13,117 nucleotides of DNA from Gammaproteobacteria bacterium (GCA_013287235.1 JABDEF010000040.1:1-13117), one strand, 5' to 3'. Positions 1 to 6,911 are shown, counted from the stretch's first letter. Notes: generated by a model not told the origin, from the letters alone. Translations and numbers: made by a program.

Positions 1-1
1 T

Positions 2-187
2 TATTTGATAAATGATGAAGGGAACCCCAACACTGCTGTCATGTGCCAATTTATGGCACCCACGCATACGCAAGATATGCAGGTATTTAGCGTATTGGTT
101 GAAAATAAAAATAAAAGCATTGAAAAATTTACGCAAAGCACAAACCAGCGAACTTTAAGAAAAAAATTATTTTCTTGGACAACGTGA
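2..187 (+). CDS. C-terminal fragment of an unrecognised protein, cut by window edge
   Basis: The reading frame is open from base 2 and ends at the TGA at 185-187, leaving about 61 codons. The only early start-like codon is a TTG at 5-7 with no ribosome-binding site in view, so this is more likely the tail of a gene that begins before the window than a complete small gene. The visible part is hydrophilic, with a Lys/Arg-rich end (QRTLRKKLFSWTT), and has no membrane segment. Codon choice looks like that of the neighbouring genes. I do not recognise the family. It could also be the remains of a decayed gene. Confidence 0.4.
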   Translation, partial: YLINDEGNPNTAVMCQFMAPTHTQDMQVFSVLVENKNKSIEKFTQSTNQRTLRKKLFSWTT

Positions 188-190
188 ATT

Positions 191-277
191 CTAAAGCTCG
201 GTAACAGAAATTTCTTTCAAAATCTTCAAGGCATTTTCGCTTGACATCACTGTGATGCGAACACCACGTAAGTTATA
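191..277 (-). pseudogene. Possible remnant of a protein C-terminus
   Basis: On the minus strand a 28-codon stretch reads as a plausible protein end: RGVRITVMSSENALKIL, then KEISVTEL and TAG. It is bounded upstream by an in-frame TAA (278-280), and no start codon with a ribosome-binding site is visible. The balanced amphipathic composition suggests the residue of a former gene. The stretch is short enough to arise by chance, and no family is assigned. Confidence 0.15.
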
Positions 278-342
278 TTAATATATTAACTGATCATATA
301 TTATACATACCAGTCGCTATCAAATAAAAATTAAACTATTTA

Positions 343-371
343 TTCCTATTTGAATATAAATTGTTTATAAT
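343..371 (+). promoter_or_regulatory. Candidate sigma-70 promoter for the 411-1460 gene
   Basis: A perfect -10 hexamer TATAAT lies at 366-371. A weak -35 (TTCCTA, 343-348) sits exactly 17 bp upstream. The predicted transcription start near 378 leaves a leader of about 30 nt before the GAGG ribosome-binding site (402-405) and the ATG at 411. The surrounding region is very AT-rich, so chance matches are likely, but spacing and position both fit. Confidence 0.4.
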
Positions 372-410
372 CACTAATAATGTTTTATATTTATACAAAA
401 CGAGGCTCAT

Positions 411-1460
411 ATGGCAACTTCTAGCGCTAATTTTCCGGATTCTTTTACTACAAGCAGTATAAGTTCAACAGTTAATAACTCAAATTCAAGCCTAAATGAT
501 CAGTCGGGGATTTCACCACCCATTCAGGCTTTGAGCACGCATTTTTTGAATGCTTTTAGCGTAAGTAGTTCACCCGTTAGTTCAAGTTCAAGTAGTCCTC
601 AGTCTCTAGTTTCTCCCCCCGATTCAGATTCTAGTGATAATCACTCCGAGAGCTCCCCACTAGAACGGGCTAATTTTGGTTCACTTCATGTAAATGAAGA
701 TGAAAAAAAATTATTAAATAATGATCCTAATGAAGATCAAACAATCGGTTTTTCGATAATAGACATAAAATATAATACGGTTATTGATATAAAAGATGTC
801 TCTAGTTCAGTACTAAATCTAGCACCGCTAAACCAAGGACAAAGAAGATGTTTTTCTTTAAGAAATTTTTGTTGCGATTGGTATCCTTATGGTGGATCCT
901 TCACCTCGAAATTGAAAGCGGTAGTGGGTAAAGGAATCCAAGGTGGAGGTACAGGTGGTGTTGCCATGAGCACAGTGTTTTCATCGCTTACAGGGGGTAA
1001 TGAGATAGCGAAGTGGGTACAGTGGGAGGGGGAAGCTTCGCACTATTTGGTAATAGGTTGTAGTGTTTCATTAGGTCTTACTTTGGCATATTTGTATTAC
1101 AAGGGTATAGGAAGAGGCCTTCACTATATTACTTTATTTGAACCTCGCTTGGAAGCGGTGGAAAGGAACATCCAGGCAACGCACAGCTCTAGTTATCAAG
1201 CGGCTAATAGTGCAGCTGAAGTCAAAACATATGAGAAACGGATTAAAAATTTGGAGAAACAAGTCGATGAGCTTAAGGATCAAAATAAAGATTTAAATAA
1301 AAAAATGGATCAATTGGTACGTCTTTACGATAAAAAAAATGAAACGAGAACTGAAGAAAAATATGAAAAAAATAGTGGCCGCTCACGATTCTTCAAAGGA
1401 AAGGAAAAACAGGTGCCTAATCAGGGCATGCCACCGTTAGAATTAGCTTCACCAGTATAA
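411..1460 (+). CDS. Ser-rich, single-TM, coiled-coil protein of unknown function (effector-like)
   Basis: This 349-aa protein belongs to no family I recognise. Residues 1-85 are dominated by Ser, Thr, Asn and Pro, including a run of seven Ser, and look disordered. A short globular part (about 90-165) contains RCFSLRNFCCDWYPY. It is followed by a Gly-rich, mildly hydrophobic stretch (170-197) and one clear membrane segment at about 211-230 (HYLVIGCSVSLGLTLAYLYY). Residues 268-310 form a strongly charged heptad-like coiled coil (EKRIKNLEKQVDELKDQNKD), and the end is basic and then Pro-rich. There is no signal peptide. GAGG at 402-405 supports the ATG at 411. A disordered head, one TM and a coiled coil is common among secreted proteins of intracellular Legionellales, but a secreted role here is inference only. 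The gene stands alone, convergent with the LuxR-type gene. Confidence 0.8.
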   Translation: MATSSANFPDSFTTSSISSTVNNSNSSLNDQSGISPPIQALSTHFLNAFSVSSSPVSSSSSSPQSLVSPPDSDSSDNHSESSPLERANFGSLHVNEDEKKLLNNDPNEDQTIGFSIIDIKYNTVIDIKDVSSSVLNLAPLNQGQRRCFSLRNFCCDWYPYGGSFTSKLKAVVGKGIQGGGTGGVAMSTVFSSLTGGNEIAKWVQWEGEASHYLVIGCSVSLGLTLAYLYYKGIGRGLHYITLFEPRLEAVERNIQATHSSSYQAANSAAEVKTYEKRIKNLEKQVDELKDQNKDLNKKMDQLVRLYDKKNETRTEEKYEKNSGRSRFFKGKEKQVPNQGMPPLELASPV

Positions 1461-1523
1461 TGGAAAGGGAATTAATCGGGAGGAAGGGAAACACGGGCTA
1501 ATGATGATGCGCATGATGGTGTC

Positions 1524-1548
1524 ATGCCAGCTTAAAGCATGCTGGCAT
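1524..1548. repeat. Dispersed palindrome, copy 1
   Basis: Arms ATGCCAGC (1524-1531) and GCTGGCAT (1541-1548) enclose the loop TTAAAGCAT. Arms and loop are almost identical to the copy at 4169-4201, whose loop is TAAAAGCAT, so this is a repeat family and not a chance hairpin. It lies in the 160-bp gap between convergent genes. No T-tract follows directly, so it is not a classical terminator. Confidence 0.7.
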
Positions 1549-1621
1549 CAGAGTTAATGAAACAGCCGAACTTTAGATATTGAATGATTCTTTTTTAACC
1601 ATTATGAGTAGACCCTAAACA

Positions 1622-2359
1622 TTAGCAGAACACATTCTCTATTGCTAATTCAATTAACTCTGATTTAGAATTTACCCCAGATTTTTGTCGAACATTTGTC
1701 AAATACTCTTCAACAGTGCGAAAAGAAATACCTAAATACCGAGCAATTTTTTTGGCGGTAAAACCTTTCACGGTTAATTGCAAACATTGCAACTCACGCT
1801 TTGTTAATGCCACATCTTTTATTTTTAGCGCATTGAGAGGAAATGAGCGAGTGGGTTCGATAAATCGGTCTTGATTTAAAAATCCTAACACGGATAATTT
1901 TGATAGAGCGTCAGATAATGAATGTTTGCCTAGTACAATTGATATACCCATTAAACCAATAATATTATTGTTATTATACCAGGGCATTTTTACAGAGATG
2001 AATTGTATAATTTTATTATCTTGACGTATATTTTCTTCATCAAATATTTTGGTCGCTTGGGTTTGGATAACATGATGGCAGTTATCAATAAGTAAGCCAG
2101 CACTCTTTTTTTCGGAAACCGCAACTAAAGTTTTTCCCATGGAATCTTCAGCAGATTGAAAACCACAGACAGACGCACCTTCTTCATTAATTAATACTGT
2201 TTTTGCGTCTTTATCAAGGAAATAGACACTGAAAGGTAATTCAAATAATTGCGCTACATTCGGTGTACTCAATAGTTTATCGTGATGGGAGCTAATGAGT
2301 GTAATTCCATGGTTGAAATTCGTAACAAGTAAATTTTTTTTTATTTCTATTTTTGACAT
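1622..2359 (-). CDS. PAS-LuxR family transcriptional regulator
   Basis: This is a DNA-binding regulator with an N-terminal sensor-like domain. Residues are numbered from a TTG at 2374. A PAS-like fold spans about 38-150 (ELPFSVYFLDKDAKTVLINE, then a strand-rich part with KMPWYNNNNIIGLMGISIVL). A LuxR/FixJ-type helix-turn-helix spans about 188-246, with LTKRELQCL, the turn GFTAKKIARYLGIS and the recognition helix FRTVEEYLTNVRQKSG. There is no receiver domain or autoinducer-binding domain, so the input is probably a ligand or redox signal sensed by the PAS domain. I prefer the ATG at 2357-2359 (245 aa) over the TTG at 2374, because a GGAT lies about 9 bases before the ATG and nothing suitable precedes the TTG. 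The gene is divergent from the 159-aa orphan gene, with an inverted repeat between them. The ligand is unknown. Confidence 0.88.
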   Translation of the reverse strand: MSKIEIKKNLLVTNFNHGITLISSHHDKLLSTPNVAQLFELPFSVYFLDKDAKTVLINEEGASVCGFQSAEDSMGKTLVAVSEKKSAGLLIDNCHHVIQTQATKIFDEENIRQDNKIIQFISVKMPWYNNNNIIGLMGISIVLGKHSLSDALSKLSVLGFLNQDRFIEPTRSFPLNALKIKDVALTKRELQCLQLTVKGFTAKKIARYLGISFRTVEEYLTNVRQKSGVNSKSELIELAIENVFC

Positions 2360-2388
2360 TTTAATATCATCCAATCTTTATATCTAAC

Positions 2389-2405
2389 CCCGTAGTCACT
2401 ACGGG
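2389..2405. promoter_or_regulatory. Perfect inverted repeat in a divergent intergenic region, possible operator
   Basis: CCCGTAG (2389-2395) and CTACGGG (2399-2405) are perfect 7-bp inverted arms separated by TCA. The repeat lies about 30 bp upstream of the LuxR-type start codon and about 80 bp upstream of the divergent 159-aa gene. It is GC-rich within AT-rich surroundings, so it stands out. It could be an operator for autoregulation or a hairpin in the regulator's leader transcript. Nothing in the sequence decides between these. Confidence 0.4.
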
Positions 2406-2485
2406 AACAAAGGGCAGCCAAATTTTTTTATTATTCATTTCGTTACTGAACAATACATTTTTAACATTTTTATAGGAGCTATCAT

Positions 2486-2965
2486 ATGCCAAAAAAAGAA
2501 ATTGAAAAGATAAGAAATGAAGTAAAATCTTGGATTGAAAAAGCTGATTTTCGTTTTCGCATGATCTTCTCAAGATATTATGATGATTATAACAGTGATC
2601 ATCCAGTAATGAAAAGTCAGTATGATGATCTATTTACATGTTATCAACATGCCATTACTTGTCTTACCAGTATACCTAAAAAGGAAAAAACGAAAGAAGA
2701 TTATGCTCAAATAGCTCAGTATTGCCACTATGCTATCAATGCGGCTCAAAGCTCTAACATCCCAGATACGTCAGATCTCATCAAAGAAATCGCAAGAGTA
2801 TATGCTAAGGAGGCGGCTTTCAAAGAAAAGGCACCTACAGAGTCAAGCAAGTTAAATAGTCGTTTAAGTGTTAATAAAGCAGCGCTTTTTAATAGTTCAA
2901 ATATTTCAGTAGATAAACTTAATACCATTTCTCAAGAAAAAGTAATTTATAAGAAGTTGGGTTAG
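2486..2965 (+). CDS. Small orphan protein, mostly helical, unknown function
   Basis: The ATG at 2486 is preceded by AGGAG (2474-2478) at good spacing, giving a 159-aa protein. It is highly charged and looks largely alpha-helical: a basic amphipathic helix at 1-30, then two helices around 44-60 and 70-88. These carry spaced Tyr, Cys and Ala residues (DDLFTCYQHAITCL and EDYAQIAQYCHYAINAAQ), somewhat like a helical hairpin. The region after residue 115 is Ser/Asn-rich and probably flexible, ending in a basic tail (EKVIYKKLG). There is no membrane segment or signal peptide. I do not recognise the family. It is divergent from the PAS-LuxR gene, so it may be that regulator's target. A hairpin about 90 bp downstream may end its transcript. 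Confidence 0.7.
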   Translation: MPKKEIEKIRNEVKSWIEKADFRFRMIFSRYYDDYNSDHPVMKSQYDDLFTCYQHAITCLTSIPKKEKTKEDYAQIAQYCHYAINAAQSSNIPDTSDLIKEIARVYAKEAAFKEKAPTESSKLNSRLSVNKAALFNSSNISVDKLNTISQEKVIYKKLG

Positions 2966-3056
2966 GCTGAGGGGGCAAAATAAGGATTGGGGGTTCATAT
3001 ATGGACCACCACCCCATTATCTTCTGGAATATCAAAATTCGAAAAAATTGACTTGT

Positions 3057-3087
3057 TAACTCCATTTTTTTGGATGAAATGGAGTTA
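3057..3087. terminator. Strong hairpin between convergent genes, candidate terminator
   Basis: TAACTCCATTT (3057-3067) and AAATGGAGTTA (3077-3087) form a perfect 11-bp stem with a 9-base loop. It lies about 90 bp after the 159-aa gene and 125 bp beyond the stop of the convergent kinase gene. A loose T-rich stretch follows on the + strand (TTATTTTTCC). On the - strand a run of six T comes about 10 bases after the stem. It could serve both directions, though neither T-tract is ideally placed. Confidence 0.45.
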
Positions 3088-3211
3088 TTAGGGTTATTTT
3101 TCCTCTTTTAAAACATTTGTCTTTTAGCCTTGTATTTGCCTGGTATATATGTACTTGCTCTTTGTTGGCGAGACATTGTTATGTATGCCGCTTGGCCATT
3201 AGGAGGATGGC

Positions 3212-3889
3212 TTAAATTATAATCATCTTATGTTTAGAACCATTTAAATTAATTAAAAATAAGGATAATATTTTTTTCGATAAGAAAGAAAGAGGGGTAA
3301 TTTGAAAATAGACTTGTAAAAAATCTTTAACACTTTGAGGATTCCAGGTTTTTTTATCTTCGTTCACGAGAAACATATGTTTTAAATTTCGATATCGATA
3401 ACGGAGACTCAATGGTTTATTTTTAAATGTCACATCGTCGATATCTATTAAAGTAAATTCACCATTTTGATACAATAAATTTTCAAGATGAAGTGCACGA
3501 AAGAATATGCCTTTCTGATGCAATATTGCAATATATTTTGCGACATCTGTGATAAATTTCGCACCCTGACTCATTAAAACACGTACATTTTCCCCAGGGA
3601 TTTTTTTGTAGGTAATCATATGCGTTTTTATATCAGGGCAATATTTTAAAGAGGTAATGTGAGGTGCTTTAATGCCGTGCGTTAATAAAAGTTCAGCATT
3701 TTTGTAAAAGCGTAAGGCATAGGGACGTCGACGATTTGACGAGTGCCATCTTTTTTTGGGATAGAATATTTTAGTGATTTCACCGTTCGAATTTTCAATC
3801 AATTTGGGTTTTTTATATTTCATTGTAATAATGGAGTTATTCGGATTCGACAAAATCGAATTAAAAGAATCAATGGTAATAATTTCCAT
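3212..3889 (-). CDS. WaaP/InaA-like lipopolysaccharide-kinase family protein
   Basis: This is a small kinase-fold protein of the Kdo/WaaP/InaA type. Numbered from the ATG (225 aa), residues about 55-75 (RPYALRFYKNAELLLTHGI) and 95-106 (KKIPGENVRVLM) match the pattern of this family's N-lobe (RF..NA..L...GI.AP, then PG..). The catalytic-loop region reads FFRALHLENLL (129-139), and the metal-binding region reads LIDIDD (147-152). The usual HRD aspartate is absent (FRALH in place of HRDxH). Some InaA-like relatives are recalled to read FRSLHxxN there, so activity is possible but uncertain. The ATG at 3887-3889 has AGGA four bases upstream and is preferred over a TTG at 3911-3913. Family members phosphorylate lipid A-core sugars, but the substrate here is unknown. 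It lies 62 bp downstream of the DUF1328 gene on the same strand. Confidence 0.72.
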   Translation of the reverse strand: MEIITIDSFNSILSNPNNSIITMKYKKPKLIENSNGEITKIFYPKKRWHSSNRRRPYALRFYKNAELLLTHGIKAPHITSLKYCPDIKTHMITYKKIPGENVRVLMSQGAKFITDVAKYIAILHQKGIFFRALHLENLLYQNGEFTLIDIDDVTFKNKPLSLRYRYRNLKHMFLVNEDKKTWNPQSVKDFLQVYFQITPLSFLSKKILSLFLINLNGSKHKMIII

Positions 3890-3951
3890 ACAATCCTGGT
3901 TCTGAGCTATCAATTAGGATTTTGGACTATATCATATTTTGCTATTTAGTA

Positions 3952-4140
3952 TTACAAGTTCTTATCTTTTGTTTGCATTTTTTCAATGATAAGTAAAATG
4001 AAGGCAATTAAAAAGCAAATCAATGAAAATAAAAAGAGTACTTTGGTAAAAAACGATACCGCAATGGCGATGCCACCGAAGGCGAGTGCGCCTAGGACAA
4101 TACCAAGGATGAAGAATATAATTGACCATAAAAGCATCAT
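3952..4140 (-). CDS. DUF1328/UPF0391 small inner-membrane protein
   Basis: This 62-aa protein is almost entirely two membrane helices: residues about 3-24 (LLWSIIFFILGIVLGALAFGGI) and about 28-53. The connecting GALAFGGIAIAVSFFTKVLF matches the conserved core of the DUF1328 (YtjA-like) family, whose members read like FGFGGIAG.....AKILFF. Length and start also agree with that family. The ribosome-binding site AAAAGGAGAAG precedes the ATG at 4138-4140. The family's molecular role is not established; members are often expressed under stress. It lies 86 bp downstream of the HAD gene on the same strand, with a dispersed palindrome in that gap. Confidence 0.88.
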   Translation of the reverse strand: MMLLWSIIFFILGIVLGALAFGGIAIAVSFFTKVLFLFSLICFLIAFILLIIEKMQTKDKNL

Positions 4141-4168
4141 AAGAACTTCTCCTTTTAAAGTAGCTACT

Positions 4169-4201
4169 TGTCATGCCAGCTAAAAGCATGCTGGCATGAC
4201 A
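4169..4201. repeat. Dispersed palindrome, copy 2 (perfect 12-bp arms)
   Basis: TGTCATGCCAGC (4169-4180) and GCTGGCATGACA (4190-4201) are perfect inverted arms around the loop TAAAAGCAT. The element is nearly identical in its inner part to copy 1 at 1524-1548, and its outer TGTCAT/ATGACA is shared with the palindrome at 7827-7855. It lies 25 bp beyond the HAD gene's stop and just upstream of the DUF1328 ribosome-binding site. With no T-tract beside it, it looks like a REP/MITE-like element that could also stabilise mRNA ends. Confidence 0.75.
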
Positions 4202-4226
4202 GATTCTTAGATTAACCATAACACAT

Positions 4227-5138
4227 TTAAAACCACTTTCCATGCTTAATCTGCTTTTCTTCAGCAGTAGGTGCTTCAATGGTTACTCTTTTAAAAATAC
4301 TATGAGACTGGAGATGTGGAGGACCAAAGACAAAGATTTTTTTGACAGCCTCTTTTACAGTATCTGGAAATTTGTGATAAATATCTAACATTTTCATATT
4401 TGCGTTTTGCATCAGCTGTTCATCTTGATCGAATTTTGCGACTTCTTTATCAAGATAACCATATCGAAGTCCATCAAATTCACCGCCATAATTGTGAACA
4501 ACTTTTTGTACGGCATATAAATGTTTCGCTTTGTCATCTATCATTACAACATGTTCAGGGAACCATTGAATTTTTTCGAAAAATGCTTTTAAACAATCTC
4601 CTTTACTAAGCCCTGAACAAAAAATAATACCGTTGCTAAAATAGGCTGCGTTTTCTATTCCATCAATCGTTAAGCCAAAATGATCTTCATTGTTGGGTTT
4701 AAAATCAAATTCTATGCCGATATTTTTTAATTGTTTGACGGTGGGCTCAATAATATTTTTAGAACGAGCGGTTATACCAAAGACAGGAATATTTTGTTCT
4801 TGTAAATTCTTTATAGTATCGACTGTCTCTTTTTCGACAGGTTTTGTCGTAATGTGCTCTTGCACAGCATGATAAATAGCAAGAACCAAAGCTTCGGTAT
4901 CTTTCGTTGGTACAAGTTCAAACGCGATACGCATCAGTTTCATAAACCATTGATCGCTGCCTAAGTTTTCCCATACTAATTCCGGTTGTTGATCTGTATT
5001 ATCTAGGTCTGAGGCATATACTTTTTTTTTATTTTTATCCTTAGGGTATTTTAAAAGATCTTTAATATGATAACATTCATGAATGTGTATTTTTTCTTCT
5101 TCTAATTCTGATTGTTCTAAAACTTTACGCTGTGACAT
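4227..5138 (-). CDS. DUF2608 HAD-superfamily protein (phosphatase-like)
   Basis: This 303-aa protein has the HAD hydrolase motifs in order. Motif I is DLDNT (Asp44 as predicted nucleophile, Asp46 as acid/base), motif II is GITARS with Thr123, motif III is the Lys in GLSKGD (Lys179), and motif IV is VVMIDDK (Asp201/Asp202). LGSDQWF at 59-65 is a typical signature of the DUF2608 family, known mainly from Legionella, Coxiella and chlamydiae. The substrate of the family is unknown to me. There is no signal peptide or membrane segment, so it acts in the cytosol or is exported by a route without a Sec signal. The ribosome-binding site AAGGA overlaps the intergenic junction: only 10 bp separate it from the stop of the upstream exonuclease gene, so the two are almost certainly cotranscribed. 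The ATG at 5136-5138 is well supported. Confidence 0.85.
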   Translation of the reverse strand: MSQRKVLEQSELEEEKIHIHECYHIKDLLKYPKDKNKKKVYASDLDNTDQQPELVWENLGSDQWFMKLMRIAFELVPTKDTEALVLAIYHAVQEHITTKPVEKETVDTIKNLQEQNIPVFGITARSKNIIEPTVKQLKNIGIEFDFKPNNEDHFGLTIDGIENAAYFSNGIIFCSGLSKGDCLKAFFEKIQWFPEHVVMIDDKAKHLYAVQKVVHNYGGEFDGLRYGYLDKEVAKFDQDEQLMQNANMKMLDIYHKFPDTVKEAVKKIFVFGPPHLQSHSIFKRVTIEAPTAEEKQIKHGKWF

Positions 5139-5148
5139 ATTATTTTCC

Positions 5149-6801
5149 TTAATTTAATTTCATAGATTTGTAATGATCAGATTCCTTTTCTTCTTTTAAT
5201 TTATGAAACAGTTGGCCCGTTAACTTCGCATCGATCAGTGCTCCGTGACCATTTGCCCTTTCACTAAGATCAATGTGGTAGTATTTACAAAGCGCATCTA
5301 AACTGTGTGACGGGTATTTGATATTTTTTTCAGAAGATATTTTTTTTGCCTCATTCTTTGTATCGATACCATATCTATCTGCTAGCGTTTCTTTACGATT
5401 TGCTAGCTTAAGTTCATTTTCAAGCATTCCTAAATCAAACGGTAAGTTATGGCCAATTAAGATGGCTTGATCGATAAAATGCAAAAAATTATCTGCGATA
5501 TCTTTAAATTTTGGTTTGCCGTTTACAACAGCATTCGTGATGTGATGAATATTCTTTTCATGTAATTCTTTAGGAATATCTCGTTCTGGATCGATGATTT
5601 GCCTGAATTCTTTGCCAGTTAATTTTCCATCAATCATTTCAACGGCACCCACTTCAACGACGCGGTCATCAAGATCGACATATAATCCTGTTGTTTCAGT
5701 ATCAATCACAACCACTTTTTTTGGTAGCACAGGAGATTGCGTTATTTCTTTTTTTTCTTCTTTTAGTGCATGAATGATTGGAATATCAGAATTTGCTAAT
5801 TCTTTTTTGCTATAAAAAATATTAGATTTTGTTGAGGTTTTATTTTTTAAATATTTTGCATTTTTCGTGCAACGCACTAATTCTTTAATAATAAAATTGA
5901 AATATTTTTGATAATTGACATGTGGTTTATTTTTTGTTTGCGCATTAAATATAAACGGTATTTCAAAATCTTTTGTTTTGATCGCATAATGAATAGAGGT
6001 CGCAATCTGTGTTTCAGGTATCAAAGTCGCTTTAACCAAAAGTTTAAAACCTTCTGGATAAACATGTGCAAGATAACGTATCATTGATTCTGCAAACATC
6101 ATTTCAGTATTACTTGATTCACTGCCTGCAACTAAATTATTTTTATCTTGTGTATCTTTTCCGGCAATGGAATACGCGACAAGATGCAACCACTCCCAAG
6201 TTAATTCTTTTTGAAAAAGGTGAGTTTTATTCACATACGATGTTGCGGCCATTTTCATAATTTGGTTTTGAGATGTTTCACGATTTTTAGCAAATACCTG
6301 ATCGCGTTCTTTTAATTTGTGTAATAGAATATCCACTTCATGAGATTTTTCTTTCATTTCAGAAAGTGTGGTTTCAGACGTGATGATGGGTTTCAAACGC
6401 ATATCATTAGAAAAAATAGATAGCCCTCCTATTTTTGATACGCGAAAAAGAGAGGATCCTTTAGATGTGAGAACTTCGACAGGAGAATGCATTTCTGAAA
6501 GACTTTTAATTTTTTCAATTGGTCTATGACTTAAAATTTGATTTAATGATTTGATATTGGCATTTATTAATGCTTCAGGTACACTTTCATGATCGATTAA
6601 AATAGATGTTTTGATGGCTTTGATTTGGTAATCTTGAATAAATAATTGCTCTTCGGTTGCGCGAATCCCAAGTATTTGTCTTTTTCGTTGTATTGCGATG
6701 CGTTTGAGTTCGGCTGCAGTTGGAATTTTGATGCTGAGATTTTTTTTATTCTTGAACGGTTTCTGATCTTTTGATTTATTGATATCCTTGTGAGATTCCA
6801 T
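5149..6801 (-). CDS. DnaQ-like DEDDh 3'-5' exonuclease with a long unassigned N-terminal region
   Basis: In this 550-aa protein, residues about 361-538 form a complete DEDDh exonuclease domain like DNA polymerase III epsilon. The motifs are VIDTETTG (Asp367, Glu369), HNLPFDLGML (Asp456) and NGHGALIDA (His519, Asp524), with the epsilon-like SLDALCKYYHID before the third. All five catalytic residues are present. E. coli epsilon is about 243 aa and begins with this domain, so the first 360 residues are an unusual addition. They begin with a basic stretch (1-45). Residues about 202-235 read WEWLHLVAYSIAG...DKNNLVAGSESSNTEM, a pattern reminiscent of HNH-type nuclease cores, though I cannot confirm it. 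No polymerase clamp-binding motif is visible after the exonuclease. The C-terminal tail is Glu/Lys-rich (KLKEEKESDHYKSMKLN). AGGA lies nine bases before the ATG. It heads an operon with the HAD gene. Confidence 0.87.
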   Translation of the reverse strand: MESHKDINKSKDQKPFKNKKNLSIKIPTAAELKRIAIQRKRQILGIRATEEQLFIQDYQIKAIKTSILIDHESVPEALINANIKSLNQILSHRPIEKIKSLSEMHSPVEVLTSKGSSLFRVSKIGGLSIFSNDMRLKPIITSETTLSEMKEKSHEVDILLHKLKERDQVFAKNRETSQNQIMKMAATSYVNKTHLFQKELTWEWLHLVAYSIAGKDTQDKNNLVAGSESSNTEMMFAESMIRYLAHVYPEGFKLLVKATLIPETQIATSIHYAIKTKDFEIPFIFNAQTKNKPHVNYQKYFNFIIKELVRCTKNAKYLKNKTSTKSNIFYSKKELANSDIPIIHALKEEKKEITQSPVLPKKVVVIDTETTGLYVDLDDRVVEVGAVEMIDGKLTGKEFRQIIDPERDIPKELHEKNIHHITNAVVNGKPKFKDIADNFLHFIDQAILIGHNLPFDLGMLENELKLANRKETLADRYGIDTKNEAKKISSEKNIKYPSHSLDALCKYYHIDLSERANGHGALIDAKLTGQLFHKLKEEKESDHYKSMKLN

Positions 6802-6865
6802 TGGCTACTTTCCTTATGCCTGTTGATCACAATCTTGAAGATGCGCGTTAGACTAGCATCCAAAG

Positions 6866-6882
6866 CTTAAGGAAATCTTAAG
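6866..6882. repeat. Paired CTTAAG palindromes in the divergent promoter region
   Basis: CTTAAG occurs at 6866-6871 and again at 6877-6882, separated by GAAAT. The centres are 11 bp apart, about one helical turn. The pair lies 65 bp upstream of the exonuclease-operon start and about 90 bp upstream of the oxygenase start. This spacing would suit a dimeric regulator, but the motif is short and AT-rich. Confidence 0.25.
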
Positions 6883-6911
6883 ACTTGATGAAATGAAAAA
6901 ATGAAAAAATA

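Noticed and set aside
2360..2374. TTG start for the PAS-LuxR gene
   Set aside because: No ribosome-binding site precedes it, and the ATG at 2357-2359 is better placed.
2989..3016. GGTTCATATATGGACC near-palindrome flanked by GGGG and CCCC after the 159-aa gene
   Set aside because: The pairing needs a bulge and wobble pairs and has no T-tract. The hairpin at 3057-3087 is a better terminator candidate.
3195..3211. GCCAT/ATGGC hairpin just beyond the kinase stop
   Set aside because: The stem is only 5 bp and no T-run follows in the direction of transcription.
3112..3222. 36-codon hydrophobic + strand frame (PGIYVLALCWRDIVMYAAW and on), resembling a membrane-protein tail
   Set aside because: An in-frame stop lies just before it, it has no ribosome-binding site, and it overlaps the end of the kinase gene. 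It is too short to support.
3983..4279. 98-codon minus-strand frame overlapping both the DUF1328 and HAD genes
   Set aside because: It runs through the palindrome and conflicts with two better-supported genes. Its composition looks like an out-of-frame shadow.
5149..6801. Calling the exonuclease the replicative epsilon subunit (dnaQ)
   Set aside because: The 360-residue N-terminal extension and the lack of a visible clamp-binding motif argue against it being the replicative proofreading subunit.
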